Shown: positions 41,370 through 49,797, counted from the stretch's first letter. The stretch is 64,000 nucleotides of DNA from GCA-003244245 sp050700115 (GCA_050700115.1 JBOHGG010000011.1:1-64000), one strand, 5' to 3'. Notes: generated by a model not told the origin, from the letters alone. Numbers and translations: made by a program.

Positions 41370-42248
41370 CTACTTCGGTGCGGCACCCACCAGGCTGAGG
41401 ACGTTGCCAGCATCGGACAGAAGCGGCAATCCCTGCAGCGTCTTGCTGAGATCCAACGGCAGTTGCCCGGTCTGTGGCAACGGCAGCGCAGGAATTCCCA
41501 GCGCTGGCACCGCTGGCAGCAAATCGAACGCCGGCAGTCCGGCCTGAGGAGCAGGACCCTGCCCAGAACTCGCCTTGATCATTTCGCTCATCACACCCGC
41601 ATTGCCCGAGTTCATGATCAGCGGAGAGGACGCGATACCCTGAGCATTGTTGTTGATCAGGTCGACCTGGACGATGACGGAATCGAAGTCGCCCAGGATG
41701 CCGTTGACCGACCTGATGATGTCATCGACCTGTGTGCTGGCGACAACAATCCTGGTCTTGATGTCGTACACAAGGTCGACAACCTCGACGAAGTTCGGGC
41801 CGATCTGGTTCACCGTAGCGTTGATCTCAGTTGCGCTGGCGAGAATCTCTTCCAGCGCAGGAGTGATCGAGCTCACGCTCGCGTTGATCTCCAACACCGA
41901 GGCGTTGATCGTTTTCACCGAGCCGTTGATCGACTGTGCCGAGCCAAGGATCGACTTGGCACTGTTGTCGATACTGCTGGCGGAATTGACCACGTTATCG
42001 ATGATCCCGGTGAGCGGCGCGGCCGCATCCCGGATCTGCACGGCGGTGTCCTGAACCTGCGTGAGGACCGCCACATTGTCGAGCTTGCTGTTGATCGGCG
42101 TGACCGAATCGTTGATCACGCCAACTCGGCTCTCGATCCGATTAGCCGTGCTGATAATACCGGTCAGGAGCAGCACCGCAAACAAGGCCCAGAAGATGAC
42201 AATAACGAGCATGATCCCTGGTAGGGCGTTGGAACTCAAGCGTCGCAT
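41370..42248 (-). CDS. Membrane-anchored heptad-repeat protein 1
   Basis: A 292-residue protein. After MRRLSSNALPG comes one membrane helix (IMLVIVIFWALFAVLLLTGI). Residues about 60-190 are a coiled coil of seven-residue repeats with Ile/Val and Ala/Val at alternating core positions and many Asn/Ser (SINGSVK, TINASVL, EINASVS). The last 80 residues are Pro/Leu-rich (LPAVPALGIPALPLPQTG). Third gene of a three-gene operon; AGGAGG is 4-5 bases before ATG. No homologous family recognised. Probably extracellular stalk; function unknown. Confidence 0.75.
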   Translation of the reverse strand: MRRLSSNALPGIMLVIVIFWALFAVLLLTGIISTANRIESRVGVINDSVTPINSKLDNVAVLTQVQDTAVQIRDAAAPLTGIIDNVVNSASSIDNSAKSILGSAQSINGSVKTINASVLEINASVSSITPALEEILASATEINATVNQIGPNFVEVVDLVYDIKTRIVVASTQVDDIIRSVNGILGDFDSVIVQVDLINNNAQGIASSPLIMNSGNAGVMSEMIKASSGQGPAPQAGLPAFDLLPAVPALGIPALPLPQTGQLPLDLSKTLQGLPLLSDAGNVLSLVGAAPK

Positions 42249-42258
42249 CAGTCACCTC

Positions 42259-42996
42259 CTACGGGCGGGCCGGGTCGCACTTGAACGGGGGCAGCAAACC
42301 GACCACGGGCGAAGTGCAGATGTTCAGGAGCTGCCTGTTGGTCTCGTTGAGCTGAAGGTTGATGTTGAAGGTGTCGTCCTGAATGGCCTGCAGGATCCCG
42401 TTGGCGAAGTCGACCTGCTTGAAGATCCTCGCGGTACCTTGGCTGTCCTCGTTCTGGATCGACTCAAGCGCGAGTTCGATGGCCGAGGCGTTGCGCAGGA
42501 CCTGAAGCAGGACATTGGAGGTGTCGATCAACGAGGCGTTGATGCTCGTCACCGAGCCCGACGCACCCACCAACAGGCCCGACGTGTCAACCAGCGACCC
42601 TGAGGTGTTGACCAGCGAGGAGGAGGTGTCCTTCAACGATGCGTCAATAGACTGCAGCGAACCCTTGATCGACTGCAGCGACGCCGTGGCATCGGCGACC
42701 TGCCCGCGGATCGGCTTCAAGGAGACGTCGATGTCGGTCAGTGCGCCGTTGATCGTCTGGATGTAGTTGGGCAGCGCAGTGACATCCCCCGTAGCGCCCG
42801 ACACGGAGCTGGACGCCGAAAACAGTCCCACGTCGATCGACTCGAGCGCTCGCACGATGCCGATCAGGAACCCGATAACGACCACCACAACGATGATCCC
42901 GAGCGTGACCCAGATCCACAGCCACCGGACGAATGAACTGCTCGGATTGGACCCACCGGGGGCGGTCGACGACCTGGTGATTTCTTGCGTTGTCAT
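42259..42996 (-). CDS. Membrane-anchored heptad-repeat protein 2
   Basis: A 245-residue protein. A short head precedes a membrane helix (LWIWVTLGIIVVVVVIGFLIG), then heptads such as SLVNTSG, SLVDTSG, LLVGASG, SVTSINA along about 130 residues. The C terminus LLNICTSPVVGLLPPFKCDP holds two Cys 13 residues apart among prolines, perhaps a disulfide-closed cap. AGGAGG precedes ATG by 7 bases. The preceding gene ends 11 bases upstream. Same architecture as its neighbours but little direct identity. Confidence 0.75.
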   Translation of the reverse strand: MTTQEITRSSTAPGGSNPSSSFVRWLWIWVTLGIIVVVVVIGFLIGIVRALESIDVGLFSASSSVSGATGDVTALPNYIQTINGALTDIDVSLKPIRGQVADATASLQSIKGSLQSIDASLKDTSSSLVNTSGSLVDTSGLLVGASGSVTSINASLIDTSNVLLQVLRNASAIELALESIQNEDSQGTARIFKQVDFANGILQAIQDDTFNINLQLNETNRQLLNICTSPVVGLLPPFKCDPARP

Positions 42997-43007
42997 CTTC
43001 CATCCTC

Positions 43008-43712
43008 CTAGCAGGGTGGTTGCGGCGGGGCGATCAGGCCAAGGCGAACCTTGGCGTTGATGCAGCGGGATGTCAGTTCAGCTCTGATCGCCTGGTTGAG
43101 GATGTTGCCACTGTCGATCTTGATGTTCTGGGCGATGACAATGGTCCTGGCGATGGTCTCGTTGATCGTCACCGCGTCGGCGTCAATGCGCTGTGCAACG
43201 TCGAGAATCAAATCGGTCTGCGTGAGGATCTGCGCCGCAGTTACATTGATCGTTCCCGCCGTGCTGTTGATCGTCCCTGCGTTGCCATTGATGTCGCGCG
43301 CGGTGCTGTTGATCGTGACCGCCGTACCGTTGATGGTCCCGGCCGTGCCGTTGATGGTTCCCGCGCTCGTATTGATCGACTTCGCCAAACCATCGATATC
43401 ACGGGCGACGGTGTCGACTGTCCTGAGCTGTCCTTCCAGCGGCTTCGCGCTCGTCAGAATCGAGGCGGCAACCTCATTGGTCCGGTTCAGCTGGACAACC
43501 GAATCGGTCGAAGTGTCGATGTTTCCAGCGTTTCCCGAGATGGTCTGCGCCTTCTTATCGATGCTCTGCGCCGCCGCCAGAGTTCGGGCGAGCAGCGCAG
43601 CCGCTATCCCGATGATCAGGACTCCGAACACGAGGACCACAACACTGACTACGTTGAACAGTCCAGCTCCTCCAGATCTACTGGCTCGAGCATCCGTTCT
43701 AGCCAACTCCAC
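43008..43712 (-). CDS. Membrane-anchored heptad-repeat protein 3
   Basis: A 234-residue protein. The membrane helix is VVSVVVLVFGVLIIGIAAAL. The coiled coil contains a striking run of near-identical heptads, GTINGTA GTINGTA VTINSTA, continuing as RDINGNA GTINSTA GTINVTA. Ala fits heptad position a and Ile position d. The C terminus SRCINAKVRLGLIAPPQPPC ends with a Cys pair and prolines, like protein 2. GTG 43712 has AGGA 6 bases upstream; GTG 43715 is adjacent. First gene of the operon. Function unknown. Confidence 0.75.
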   Translation of the reverse strand: MELARTDARASRSGGAGLFNVVSVVVLVFGVLIIGIAAALLARTLAAAQSIDKKAQTISGNAGNIDTSTDSVVQLNRTNEVAASILTSAKPLEGQLRTVDTVARDIDGLAKSINTSAGTINGTAGTINGTAVTINSTARDINGNAGTINSTAGTINVTAAQILTQTDLILDVAQRIDADAVTINETIARTIVIAQNIKIDSGNILNQAIRAELTSRCINAKVRLGLIAPPQPPC

Positions 43713-44370
43713 CACCGCTTCCTTGTGCAGGGTTGTTCGTGCAGCGGGAAGCGTGCAGGGGCGGGTAGTCACGGCTGAGACAGATGAGTGTCGCCGCAAC
43801 GGCCGACGCCGCTGGGACGGCCTCCTTTCTCAGCACGCCTCCCCGGGTAGCTGCTCCCGTCAGGTAAGCGGCAGCTTGGAGGATGTCGACCAAGAATGCA
43901 AGGGGTCACGCTACAAGGACGGAGCGTAGTTACCCCTCATCGTGAGCCTGACTCCAGCACCGCAGAAGTGCGTGTTGCCCCAGCTCCGCGGCGTTGCCAA
44001 CGCGGTCTTCAACGATCGCTCGGATGACCCCCAAACCCCCACTGACCTGCACCGATGGCACAGAGCACGGCGGCGGCAGAAGGCTCGCGGTACAGGTAGC
44101 GACCCTCGGAAGGGGGCTGCTCAGCCACTGCGGAGCGTCAGATGGGCGGTTACCTACTGCTACCACCCTGTCCGTGAAACTTGTCGGTAACCTACCAGGT
44201 AGAGCGTCAGTCAGCGCGTGAAACTACCCAAGGTAATCGACTCTCCCCAAAGAGTGAACATCGAGTCATTCACCCGGAATAGTTGCTGAGTGCGCCTTCC
44301 CAACGCCGCGCCACAGCCGGTAACCGGCACCGGACAGCGAGCCACGGAGGATCCAGTCTGCCCCGGCTGG
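43713..44370. other. Long intergenic region with no assigned gene
   Basis: About 650 bases between the heptad-repeat operon and the membrane protein at 44371, both on the minus strand. It must hold the promoter of the heptad-repeat operon. Frames at 43942-44190 (plus) and 43930-44166 (minus) are open but lack motifs. The stretch 44200-44290 is less GC-rich. No RNA gene or repeat is recognisable. Confidence 0.35.
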
Positions 44371-44706
44371 TCAGCCGAGACGCCGGACCAGCCGTGCCAG
44401 CACAGAACTCACCACAAGCCAGAAGAGCGCAGCGAGGCCGTAGTTGACCAGTACCCGCACCGTCTCGTCGGCCGGGGTGAACAGGTCTTGGAAGCCCAGC
44501 AGCAGTCGGTCCGCCCAGTACGCCACGAACCTCGTGATCTCGTTGTCCGGGTTGGCATCGCCCAACGTCAGCGCGATATGCCCCACCAAGATCACGACGA
44601 AGAGCCAGCCCACGATCCGGATCAGGGTCGCGAGGATCCTGAAGATCCTGCTGCGGCCCCTGCGGACCGACGTACGGCTGGAAGAGTCCCGAACAGCTCC
44701 GCCCAT
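44371..44706 (-). CDS. Small integral membrane protein
   Basis: A 111-residue protein with a basic head (SSSRTSVRRGRSRIFR), a first membrane helix (IVGWLFVVILVGHIALTL), an amphipathic loop (VAYWADRLLLGFQDLFTP) and a second helix (YGLAALFWLVVSSVLARLV). The arrangement recalls small YggT-like or conserved actinobacterial membrane proteins, but I cannot name the family. ATG 44706 is the best start. It diverges from the leuA leader region. Confidence 0.6.
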   Translation of the reverse strand: MGGAVRDSSSRTSVRRGRSRIFRILATLIRIVGWLFVVILVGHIALTLGDANPDNEITRFVAYWADRLLLGFQDLFTPADETVRVLVNYGLAALFWLVVSSVLARLVRRLG

Positions 44707-44714
44707 ACCGAAAG

Positions 44715-44753
44715 TCTGCCACGGTCTGCCACGGTCTGCCACGGTCTGCACGG
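44715..44753. repeat. 10-base tandem repeat TCTGCCACGG, about four copies
   Basis: Three exact copies (44715-44744) followed by TCTGCACGG, lacking one base. It lies just upstream of the minus-strand membrane gene, within its probable promoter or leader. Likely slippage-prone; copy number might vary among strains. Confidence 0.85.
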
Positions 44754-44801
44754 TTCGTGAACGAACGGGCACGAGGGAGATCTCACAATCCGGGAGGGTG
44801 G

Positions 44802-44832
44802 TTGCGTGCTTCGGGTAGGCCCCGGCTACCGT
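44802..44832 (+). promoter_or_regulatory. Promoter of the leu leader
   Basis: TTGCGT (44802-44807) and TACCGT (44827-44832) with 19 bases between. The predicted start of transcription, 7 bases after the -10, coincides with GTG 44839 of the leader ORF, so the leader would be leaderless. The hexamers are good but not perfect matches. Confidence 0.5.
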
Positions 44833-44838
44833 GATCGC

Positions 44839-44880
44839 GTGGCACGCGCCCTCCTGCTTCGCCGCCGCGACGGGGTCTGA
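44839..44880 (+). CDS. Leucine leader peptide upstream of leuA
   Basis: A 13-codon ORF reading V-A-R-A-L-L-L-R-R-R-D-G-V-stop, with three successive leucine codons CTC CTG CTT. An 11-bp hairpin overlaps its end and leuA starts 80 bases later. This is the arrangement expected of a leucine attenuator; leuA attenuation has been predicted for actinobacteria. The leader appears to start at its own transcription start. Confidence 0.6.
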   Translation: MARALLLRRRDGV

Positions 44881-44903
44881 CGACGACCGGCCCCCCGTCG
44901 CGG
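44865..44903 (+). promoter_or_regulatory. leuA attenuator hairpin
   Basis: CCGCGACGGGG (44865-44875) is exactly complementary to CCCCGTCGCGG (44893-44903), loop 17 bases. The left arm lies within the last codons of the leader peptide, so a ribosome there would block it. The loop sequence CGACCGG (44884-44890) can instead pair with CCGGTCGG (about 44932-44939), giving an alternative fold. Which form shuts off leuA cannot be told by eye; no U-run follows, so control could be translational. Confidence 0.5.
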
Positions 44904-44960
44904 AGTCGCCCGCGCGCATCCGCCGGTCGGATCCTCCGGCTACGCGGAAGGCCCGAAGAC

Positions 44961-46820
44961 ATGGCACAGAAGCAGACGATGACCCCCAAACCGGCCGATA
45001 CCGGTCCCGGTGATATCGAATCCCGTGATATCGAACCCAATGCGTTCACCGCAGGAGGCACACGCGGTATCCACGTTCCCACCGCTGGAGTTCCCGTCGA
45101 TCAGGCCCCGTGGAACGTCCAGCGTGGCAGCGCGATGCCCGTGCACCGCTACCGGCCCTTTGCTCAGACCGTGGAACCGGTGTCGCTGCCGGACCGCACT
45201 TGGCCCGACGTCACGATCAGCCGGGCGCCTTTGTGGTGCGCGGTGGACCTCCGGGACGGCAACCAAGCCTTGATCGACCCGATGAGCCCGCCACGCAAGC
45301 GACGCATGTTCGAGCTGCTGGTGCGGATGGGCTACAAGGAGATCGAGGTCGGATTCCCTTCGGCCAGTCAAACCGATTTCGACTTCGTCCGCGAGATCAT
45401 CACCGAGGGTGCGGTGCCCGAGGACGTGCGCATCCAGGTGCTCTCGCAGTGCCGGCCTGAACTGGTCGAGCGCACCTTCGAGGCCCTGGAGGGCGCGCAC
45501 AAGGCGATCGTGCACATCTACAACTCGACGTCGATCCTGCAACGCCGGGTGGTGTTCCGGGAGGAGCGCGAGGGGATCAAGAAGATCGCCACCTCAGCGG
45601 CCGAAATGCTCGTCGAGTACGCCGGCAAGTACTCCGAGACCGACTTCCGCTTCCAGTACTCGCCGGAGTCCTACACCGGCACTGAACTGAGCTACGCCGC
45701 GGAGGTATGCAACGCGGTCACCGAGATCTGGCAGCCCACCCCGGACTCACCGGTGATCCTGAACCTGCCGGCCACCGTCGAGATGGCCACCCCGAACGTC
45801 TATGCCGACTCCATCGAGTGGATGCACCGCAACCTGGAACGGCGCAACGCAGTGGTCCTCTCACTGCATCCGCACAATGACCGTGGCACCGCGGTGGCCG
45901 CGGCCGAGCTCGGCTACCAGGCAGGCGCACAACGCATTGAAGGCTGCCTGTTCGGCAACGGGGAGCGCACCGGCAACGTGTGCCTGGTGACCCTCGGGAT
46001 GAACCTGTTCAGCCAGGGCATCGATCCCCAAATCGACTTCTCCGACATCGACGAGATCCGCCGCACCGTCGAATACTGCAACCAGCTGCCGGTTGCCGAG
46101 CGGCACCCCTACGGCGGCGATCTGGTCTACACCGCCTTCTCCGGCAGCCACCAGGACGCGATCAACAAGGGGCTGCGGGCGATGCAGGCCGACGCCGCTC
46201 GAGCCGGGGTCGGGGTCAACGAGCATCGCTGGGAGGTGCCGTACCTGCCCATCGACCCCAAGGACGTCGGGCGCACCTATGAGGCTGTGATCCGGGTGAA
46301 CTCGCAGTCCGGCAAGGGCGGCGTCGCCTACGTGATGAAGGCCGAACACCAGCTGGATCTTCCGCGACGGCTGCAGATCGAGTTCTCCCGGGTCATCCAG
46401 GAGCACACCGACACCGGGGGTGGCGAGGTCTCGCCGCAGCAGATCCGGGACATCTTCGCTGAGCACTACCTGGACCGGAACACCCCCCTGCGGGTCCTGC
46501 GACACCGGCTGTCCGACGACGGCGAGGGCCACGATGAGATTCAGGCCAGCGTGCTGGTGGAGGGCGAGGAGCACGAGATCACCGGCTCAGGCAACGGCCC
46601 GATCGCGGCCTTCGTGGATGCGCTGGCCGCGCTGGGATTCGACGTCCGGGTGCTCGACTACTTCGAGCATGCGATGTCAGCCGGCGACAACGCCACGGCC
46701 GCCGCCTACCTCGAGTGCAGTGTCGGCGAGCAGATTCTGTGGGGGGTCGGCGTCTCCGGGTCCATTGTCACCGCCTCACTGAACGCCGTCGTGTCAGCAG
46801 TGAACCGCGTCATGCGCTAG
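44961..46820 (+). CDS. leuA: 2-isopropylmalate synthase
   Basis: A 619-residue enzyme condensing acetyl-CoA and 2-ketoisovalerate, the first leucine-specific step. Seen: LWCAVDLRDGNQALIDPM (metal/substrate site with RDGNQ), LSLHPHNDRGTAVAAAEL (HxH metal ligands), GNGERTGNVCLV, and a C-terminal regulatory domain (ITGSGNGPIAAFVDALAALG) where leucine binds to inhibit. Length matches the long actinobacterial LeuA. GGAAGG lies 11 bases before ATG. Preceded by the leucine leader and followed by a 20-bp hairpin. Confidence 0.95.
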   Translation: MAQKQTMTPKPADTGPGDIESRDIEPNAFTAGGTRGIHVPTAGVPVDQAPWNVQRGSAMPVHRYRPFAQTVEPVSLPDRTWPDVTISRAPLWCAVDLRDGNQALIDPMSPPRKRRMFELLVRMGYKEIEVGFPSASQTDFDFVREIITEGAVPEDVRIQVLSQCRPELVERTFEALEGAHKAIVHIYNSTSILQRRVVFREEREGIKKIATSAAEMLVEYAGKYSETDFRFQYSPESYTGTELSYAAEVCNAVTEIWQPTPDSPVILNLPATVEMATPNVYADSIEWMHRNLERRNAVVLSLHPHNDRGTAVAAAELGYQAGAQRIEGCLFGNGERTGNVCLVTLGMNLFSQGIDPQIDFSDIDEIRRTVEYCNQLPVAERHPYGGDLVYTAFSGSHQDAINKGLRAMQADAARAGVGVNEHRWEVPYLPIDPKDVGRTYEAVIRVNSQSGKGGVAYVMKAEHQLDLPRRLQIEFSRVIQEHTDTGGGEVSPQQIRDIFAEHYLDRNTPLRVLRHRLSDDGEGHDEIQASVLVEGEEHEITGSGNGPIAAFVDALAALGFDVRVLDYFEHAMSAGDNATAAAYLECSVGEQILWGVGVSGSIVTASLNAVVSAVNRVMR

Positions 46821-46823
46821 CCC

Positions 46824-46871
46824 GCTCGTGATTGCGTAACAGTACCATAACACTGTTACGCAATCACGAGC
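46824..46871 (+). terminator. 20-bp perfect hairpin after leuA
   Basis: GCTCGTGATTGCGTAACAGT (46824-46843) and its exact complement (46852-46871) with loop ACCATAAC, starting 4 bases after the leuA stop. The stem is unusually AT-rich for the region and no T-run follows. Most likely a transcription terminator; it faces the convergent DUF397 gene and may act both ways. Confidence 0.7.
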
Positions 46872-46949
46872 AGTTCTCAGAAACCGATTCTTCACGCAGT
46901 ACCAAGCCTCGCATTAGCCGAGGACTGTGACGAAGCTCGGAGCAGAGTC

Positions 46950-47153
46950 TCAGAAGTCGAACTCGCCGTTCTTCACACCTGAGACGAAGTCGGCCCATTC
47001 CTGCCCGTTGAACGTGAGTGGCTCACGGGTGCGGTCCTTGGTGTCCCGCACGACGGCGCCGCCATCGGGCAAGGGCGCCACCTCCACACATCCCCCTGTG
47101 GCGCACCGACTGCTCGTCCGGTACACCAGCGTGGGGTGGAACGCTACGGTCAC
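46950..47153 (-). CDS. DUF397 domain protein, second copy
   Basis: A 67-residue DUF397 protein: YRTSSRCATGGCVEVAPLPD, VVRDTKDR, and EWADFVSGVKNGEFDF at the end. It is downstream of the XRE/DUF5753 gene at 47169, with 15 bases between. It differs clearly from the copy at 166-366, so the two are old paralogues, not a recent duplication. Confidence 0.9.
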   Translation of the reverse strand: MTVAFHPTLVYRTSSRCATGGCVEVAPLPDGGAVVRDTKDRTREPLTFNGQEWADFVSGVKNGEFDF

Positions 47154-47168
47154 TGGATTTCCTTTCTC

Positions 47169-48086
47169 CTAGTTGTTATTGTCTTGCAGAATCTTGGCCA
47201 CGAGAATGGCGGACTGCTCGGAACTCATACACATGTCAACCAGCACCCCGAACATCTGCTCGTAGATCCGCACATCATGCTCCTTCTCGAGGTAGAGTTC
47301 ACCCAGATGGCCCTCGATGTACACGAGATCGTTATCATCGGAATCGGGGAACGCTAGCACCGCGAAGGACCCGGCCGTCGAGGGGTGTGCCCCAATGCCG
47401 AACGGAAGCACCTGGACGGTGATGTTCGGGCGCTGCGCGTCAGCGAGCAGCCTTTTCAGCTGCCCTCGCATCACCTGCTCACCGCCTATCGGGCGGAGTA
47501 ACACTGCTTCGTCGAGCAGCACGCGGACGGTCAGCGGGTCATCGGCGGCGTAGAGGCGGTCCTGCCGTCGCATCCGGAGCTCGACGAGGCGGTCGGTGGC
47601 CTCGTGGGCGGCCGCGCTGCGCCCACCCCAGCGGCCGCCAGTGGACAGCGTGTTCAGGATGGCACGGGCATAGTCCTCAGTTTGCAGCAGGCCATGCACG
47701 AGGGTCGGCTCGAAGCAGCGTATCTCGCTGGCGTCCTGCTCCAGTGCGACGTACCGGCTGAGGTTGTCGGACAGTAATGGGTCCTCTGGGTCAGGGGCCA
47801 GCACATCGGAGAATTCATCCCACCAACCCTGGCGGCGGCCGTCCCGGACCCAGCGCATCATCCGGTCCCGCTGGGCCTGGTCAGTGACGCCGTAGCGGTC
47901 GAGCAGATCACGCACGTCGCGGCGGTAGGGGATGCCCTGGCCGGTCTCCAGCCTGCTGACCTTGGAGACCGAGCACTCGAGTCCCTTGGACACCTCTTCT
48001 ATGGTGAGCCCAGCCTGTTCACGCAACGTGCGAAGCTGGGCGCCGAGCCTGCGCCGGGGCACCACCGGACCACGTACTGGGGACAT
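47169..48086 (-). CDS. XRE-family regulator with DUF5753, second copy
   Basis: A 305-residue Scr1-type regulator. HTH: RRLGAQLRTLREQAGLTIEE with VSKVSRLETGQGIPY; WDEFSDVLAPDPEDPLLSDN; then DUF5753 (ASEIRCFEPTLVHGLLQTED, TVQVLPFGIGAHPSTAGSF). ATG 48086 gives the normal N terminus; the frame is open a further 41 codons. Expected to be autoregulated together with the DUF397 gene downstream. A perfect 18-base palindrome lies about 110 bases upstream. Confidence 0.88.
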   Translation of the reverse strand: MSPVRGPVVPRRRLGAQLRTLREQAGLTIEEVSKGLECSVSKVSRLETGQGIPYRRDVRDLLDRYGVTDQAQRDRMMRWVRDGRRQGWWDEFSDVLAPDPEDPLLSDNLSRYVALEQDASEIRCFEPTLVHGLLQTEDYARAILNTLSTGGRWGGRSAAAHEATDRLVELRMRRQDRLYAADDPLTVRVLLDEAVLLRPIGGEQVMRGQLKRLLADAQRPNITVQVLPFGIGAHPSTAGSFAVLAFPDSDDNDLVYIEGHLGELYLEKEHDVRIYEQMFGVLVDMCMSSEQSAILVAKILQDNNN

Positions 48087-48456
48087 CGCGCGCCTCCACC
48101 CCACCGTCATTGACCGTGTGCAGGATGTCCAACCGCCCACGGGCCGCAAAGGCGACACGCTACTCCTCCTCGGTGAATCACACCAGGAGAGTGCCTCATG
48201 CAATTGCATGAGCGGCTTGCGTCATGCACTCTACATCTGGATAGGAAGCACCAAGCTGTGGCACCCGCCACATCAGGCGGCCGACATCGTGATCCGGGCG
48301 ACCCCCGGCTCGCAGCGCAGGCACTCGCATCACCGATGAGGAAGGGGCAGCGATCATGTCAACATCTCACCGGAGCGCGACACGCTTCCCCGGGGCACGG
48401 CCGCGGCGCCGTGGCCAGGGAGCGAAACGTCGTGGCGGGACACACCGCAGAGCACG
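48087..48456. promoter_or_regulatory. Divergent region with perfect 18-base palindrome
   Basis: About 370 bases between the XRE gene (minus) and a small membrane protein (plus). It holds CTCATGCAATTGCATGAG (48195-48212), a perfect palindrome and clear dimer-binding site, with a related GTCATGCAC at 48222-48230. An operator for the adjacent XRE protein is the natural guess. No gene is supported elsewhere in the gap. Confidence 0.5.
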
Positions 48457-48708
48457 GTGACCATCCAGGTGCTGGGCGGGATAGTGCTCGTATGTCTGGG
48501 GCTGCTGCTCGGAGCATCCTGGACCGTCCAGGCCTTACAGCCCAAGCTTCGCCGCCAAGCCGAGGAGCGTCGCAGGCTGAATGAGGAGTGGTCGGCGGTT
48601 CGCACCGCTCGCCGCCAGCGAAGCCAGTGCCCGCGCTGCGCGAATCCACTGTCCGAGCAGGACTGGAATTACGCATCGACGATCGTGCTCGAACGACCCG
48701 ACGACTGA
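48457..48708 (+). CDS. Small membrane protein with zinc-ribbon-like CxxC
   Basis: An 83-residue protein: one N-terminal membrane helix (IQVLGGIVLVCLGLLLGASW), a charged helix (LRRQAEERRRLNEEWSAVRT), then CPRCANPLSEQDWNY, a CxxC that might bind metal, and VLERPDD. Similar proteins accompany XRE/DUF397 genes in actinomycetes; role unknown. GTG start with a weak ribosome site. Confidence 0.6.
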   Translation: MTIQVLGGIVLVCLGLLLGASWTVQALQPKLRRQAEERRRLNEEWSAVRTARRQRSQCPRCANPLSEQDWNYASTIVLERPDD

Positions 48709-48797
48709 GTGACCTGGGGGCATGGATGCTCGTCGGTGCTCGCAGGCCTCCGGGAGCGCCACAAGCATCCATGTGTGGGAATACAAGATTGCGAAGT

Positions 48798-49397
48798 TCA
48801 GACGGCGCGGCGGCCGGACAGGGCACGACCGAGGGTGAGCTCGTCGGCGAACTCCAGGTCACCGCCCATCGGCAGGCCGGAGGCGAGCCGGGTCACCATC
48901 AGGCGGGGGAAGTCCCGCAGCATCCGCGCCAGATAGGTGGCGGTGGCCTCGCCCTCGGTGTTCGGGTCGGTCGCGATGATCACCTCGGTGATCTCGTCGG
49001 CTCCGATCCGGGTGAGCAGCTCCCGGATCCGCAGCTGGTCGGGGCCAACACCGGACAGCGGATCGAGCGCTCCACCCAACACGTGGTAGCGGCCGGTGAA
49101 CTCGCGAGTGCGCTCCACCGCAAGCACGTCCTTGGGTTCCTCGACCACACAGACCACGGTCTGATCGCGGCGCGGATCAGCGCAGATCCGGCAGGTCTCC
49201 TTCTCCGAGACCGTGCCGCAGACAGCGCAGAAGACCACGCCGTCCTTGACCCGCTGCAGGGCCTGCTGCAGCCGGGTCACGTCAGCCGGGTCGGCTGCCA
49301 GCAGGTAGAAGGCCATCCGTTGAGCGCTCTTGGGCCCGACGCCGGGCAGCCGCCCCAACTCGTCGATGAGGTCCTGGACGACGCCCTCGTACATCAT
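48798..49397 (-). CDS. recR: Recombination mediator protein RecR
   Basis: A 199-residue protein that, with RecF/RecO, loads RecA at gaps. Helix-hairpin-helix: LIDELGRLPGVGPKSAQRMA; four-Cys zinc finger CAVCGTVSEKETCRIC; Toprim domain VVEEPKDVLAVERTREF to HVLGGALDPLSGVGPDQLRI; Walker B-like EVIIATDPNTEGEATATYL. Normal length. Second gene of a ybaB-recR pair. Confidence 0.96.
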   Translation of the reverse strand: MMYEGVVQDLIDELGRLPGVGPKSAQRMAFYLLAADPADVTRLQQALQRVKDGVVFCAVCGTVSEKETCRICADPRRDQTVVCVVEEPKDVLAVERTREFTGRYHVLGGALDPLSGVGPDQLRIRELLTRIGADEITEVIIATDPNTEGEATATYLARMLRDFPRLMVTRLASGLPMGGDLEFADELTLGRALSGRRAV

Positions 49398-49452
49398 TGC
49401 GCCTCCGCGGGACGAAGCGCGTCGGCGGGCATCATGCCTGCCTCCGCGGGCA

Positions 49453-49797
49453 TCACACGCCGGGCAGGCCGAGACCCCCGCCGGGCCCGCCGAGCGCGCT
49501 GGCCAGCGGCCCCATCTTCTGCTGAGTGAGGTCCTGCAAGGCGCGGTGGGCGTCAGCCATTGCCCCCACGACGAGATCCTGCAGGGTTTCCACGTCGTCG
49601 GGGTCGACCACCTTGGGATCGATGGTCACGCTGAGAATCTCGCCGGAGCCGGCCAGCGTGACCAAGACCAGGTCACCACCAGCCTGTCCGGTGACCTCGG
49701 CCTCAGCAAGTTCTGCTTGTGCGCTCATCAGCTGCTGCTGCATCTTCTGAGCCTGCTGCAGAATCATGTTCATATCGGGCGCTCCGCCGGGTTGCAC
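49453..49797 (-). CDS. YbaB/EbfC nucleoid-associated protein
   Basis: A 114-residue DNA-binding dimer: MNMILQQAQKMQQQLMSAQA, ELAEAEVTGQAGGDLVLVTLAGSGEI, IDPKVVDPDDVETLQDLVV. The C terminus is Gly/Leu-rich. Start is the TTG/GTG-like codon at 49797, or ATG 49773 (MNMILQQ), which is the usual beginning. Precedes recR by 55 bases and forms the conserved dnaX-ybaB-recR group, although here dnaX is separated by two genes on the other strand. Confidence 0.9.
   Translation of the reverse strand: MQPGGAPDMNMILQQAQKMQQQLMSAQAELAEAEVTGQAGGDLVLVTLAGSGEILSVTIDPKVVDPDDVETLQDLVVGAMADAHRALQDLTQQKMGPLASALGGPGGGLGLPGV

Noticed and set aside
42259..43712. Asn-x-Thr sequons in the heptad repeats as glycosylation sites
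   Set aside because: The repeated N-x-T results from the heptad composition; N-glycosylation of this type is not expected in actinobacteria.
43942..44190. Possible small gene upstream of the heptad-repeat operon
   Set aside because: No ribosome site, no recognisable motif, and the opposite strand is equally open.
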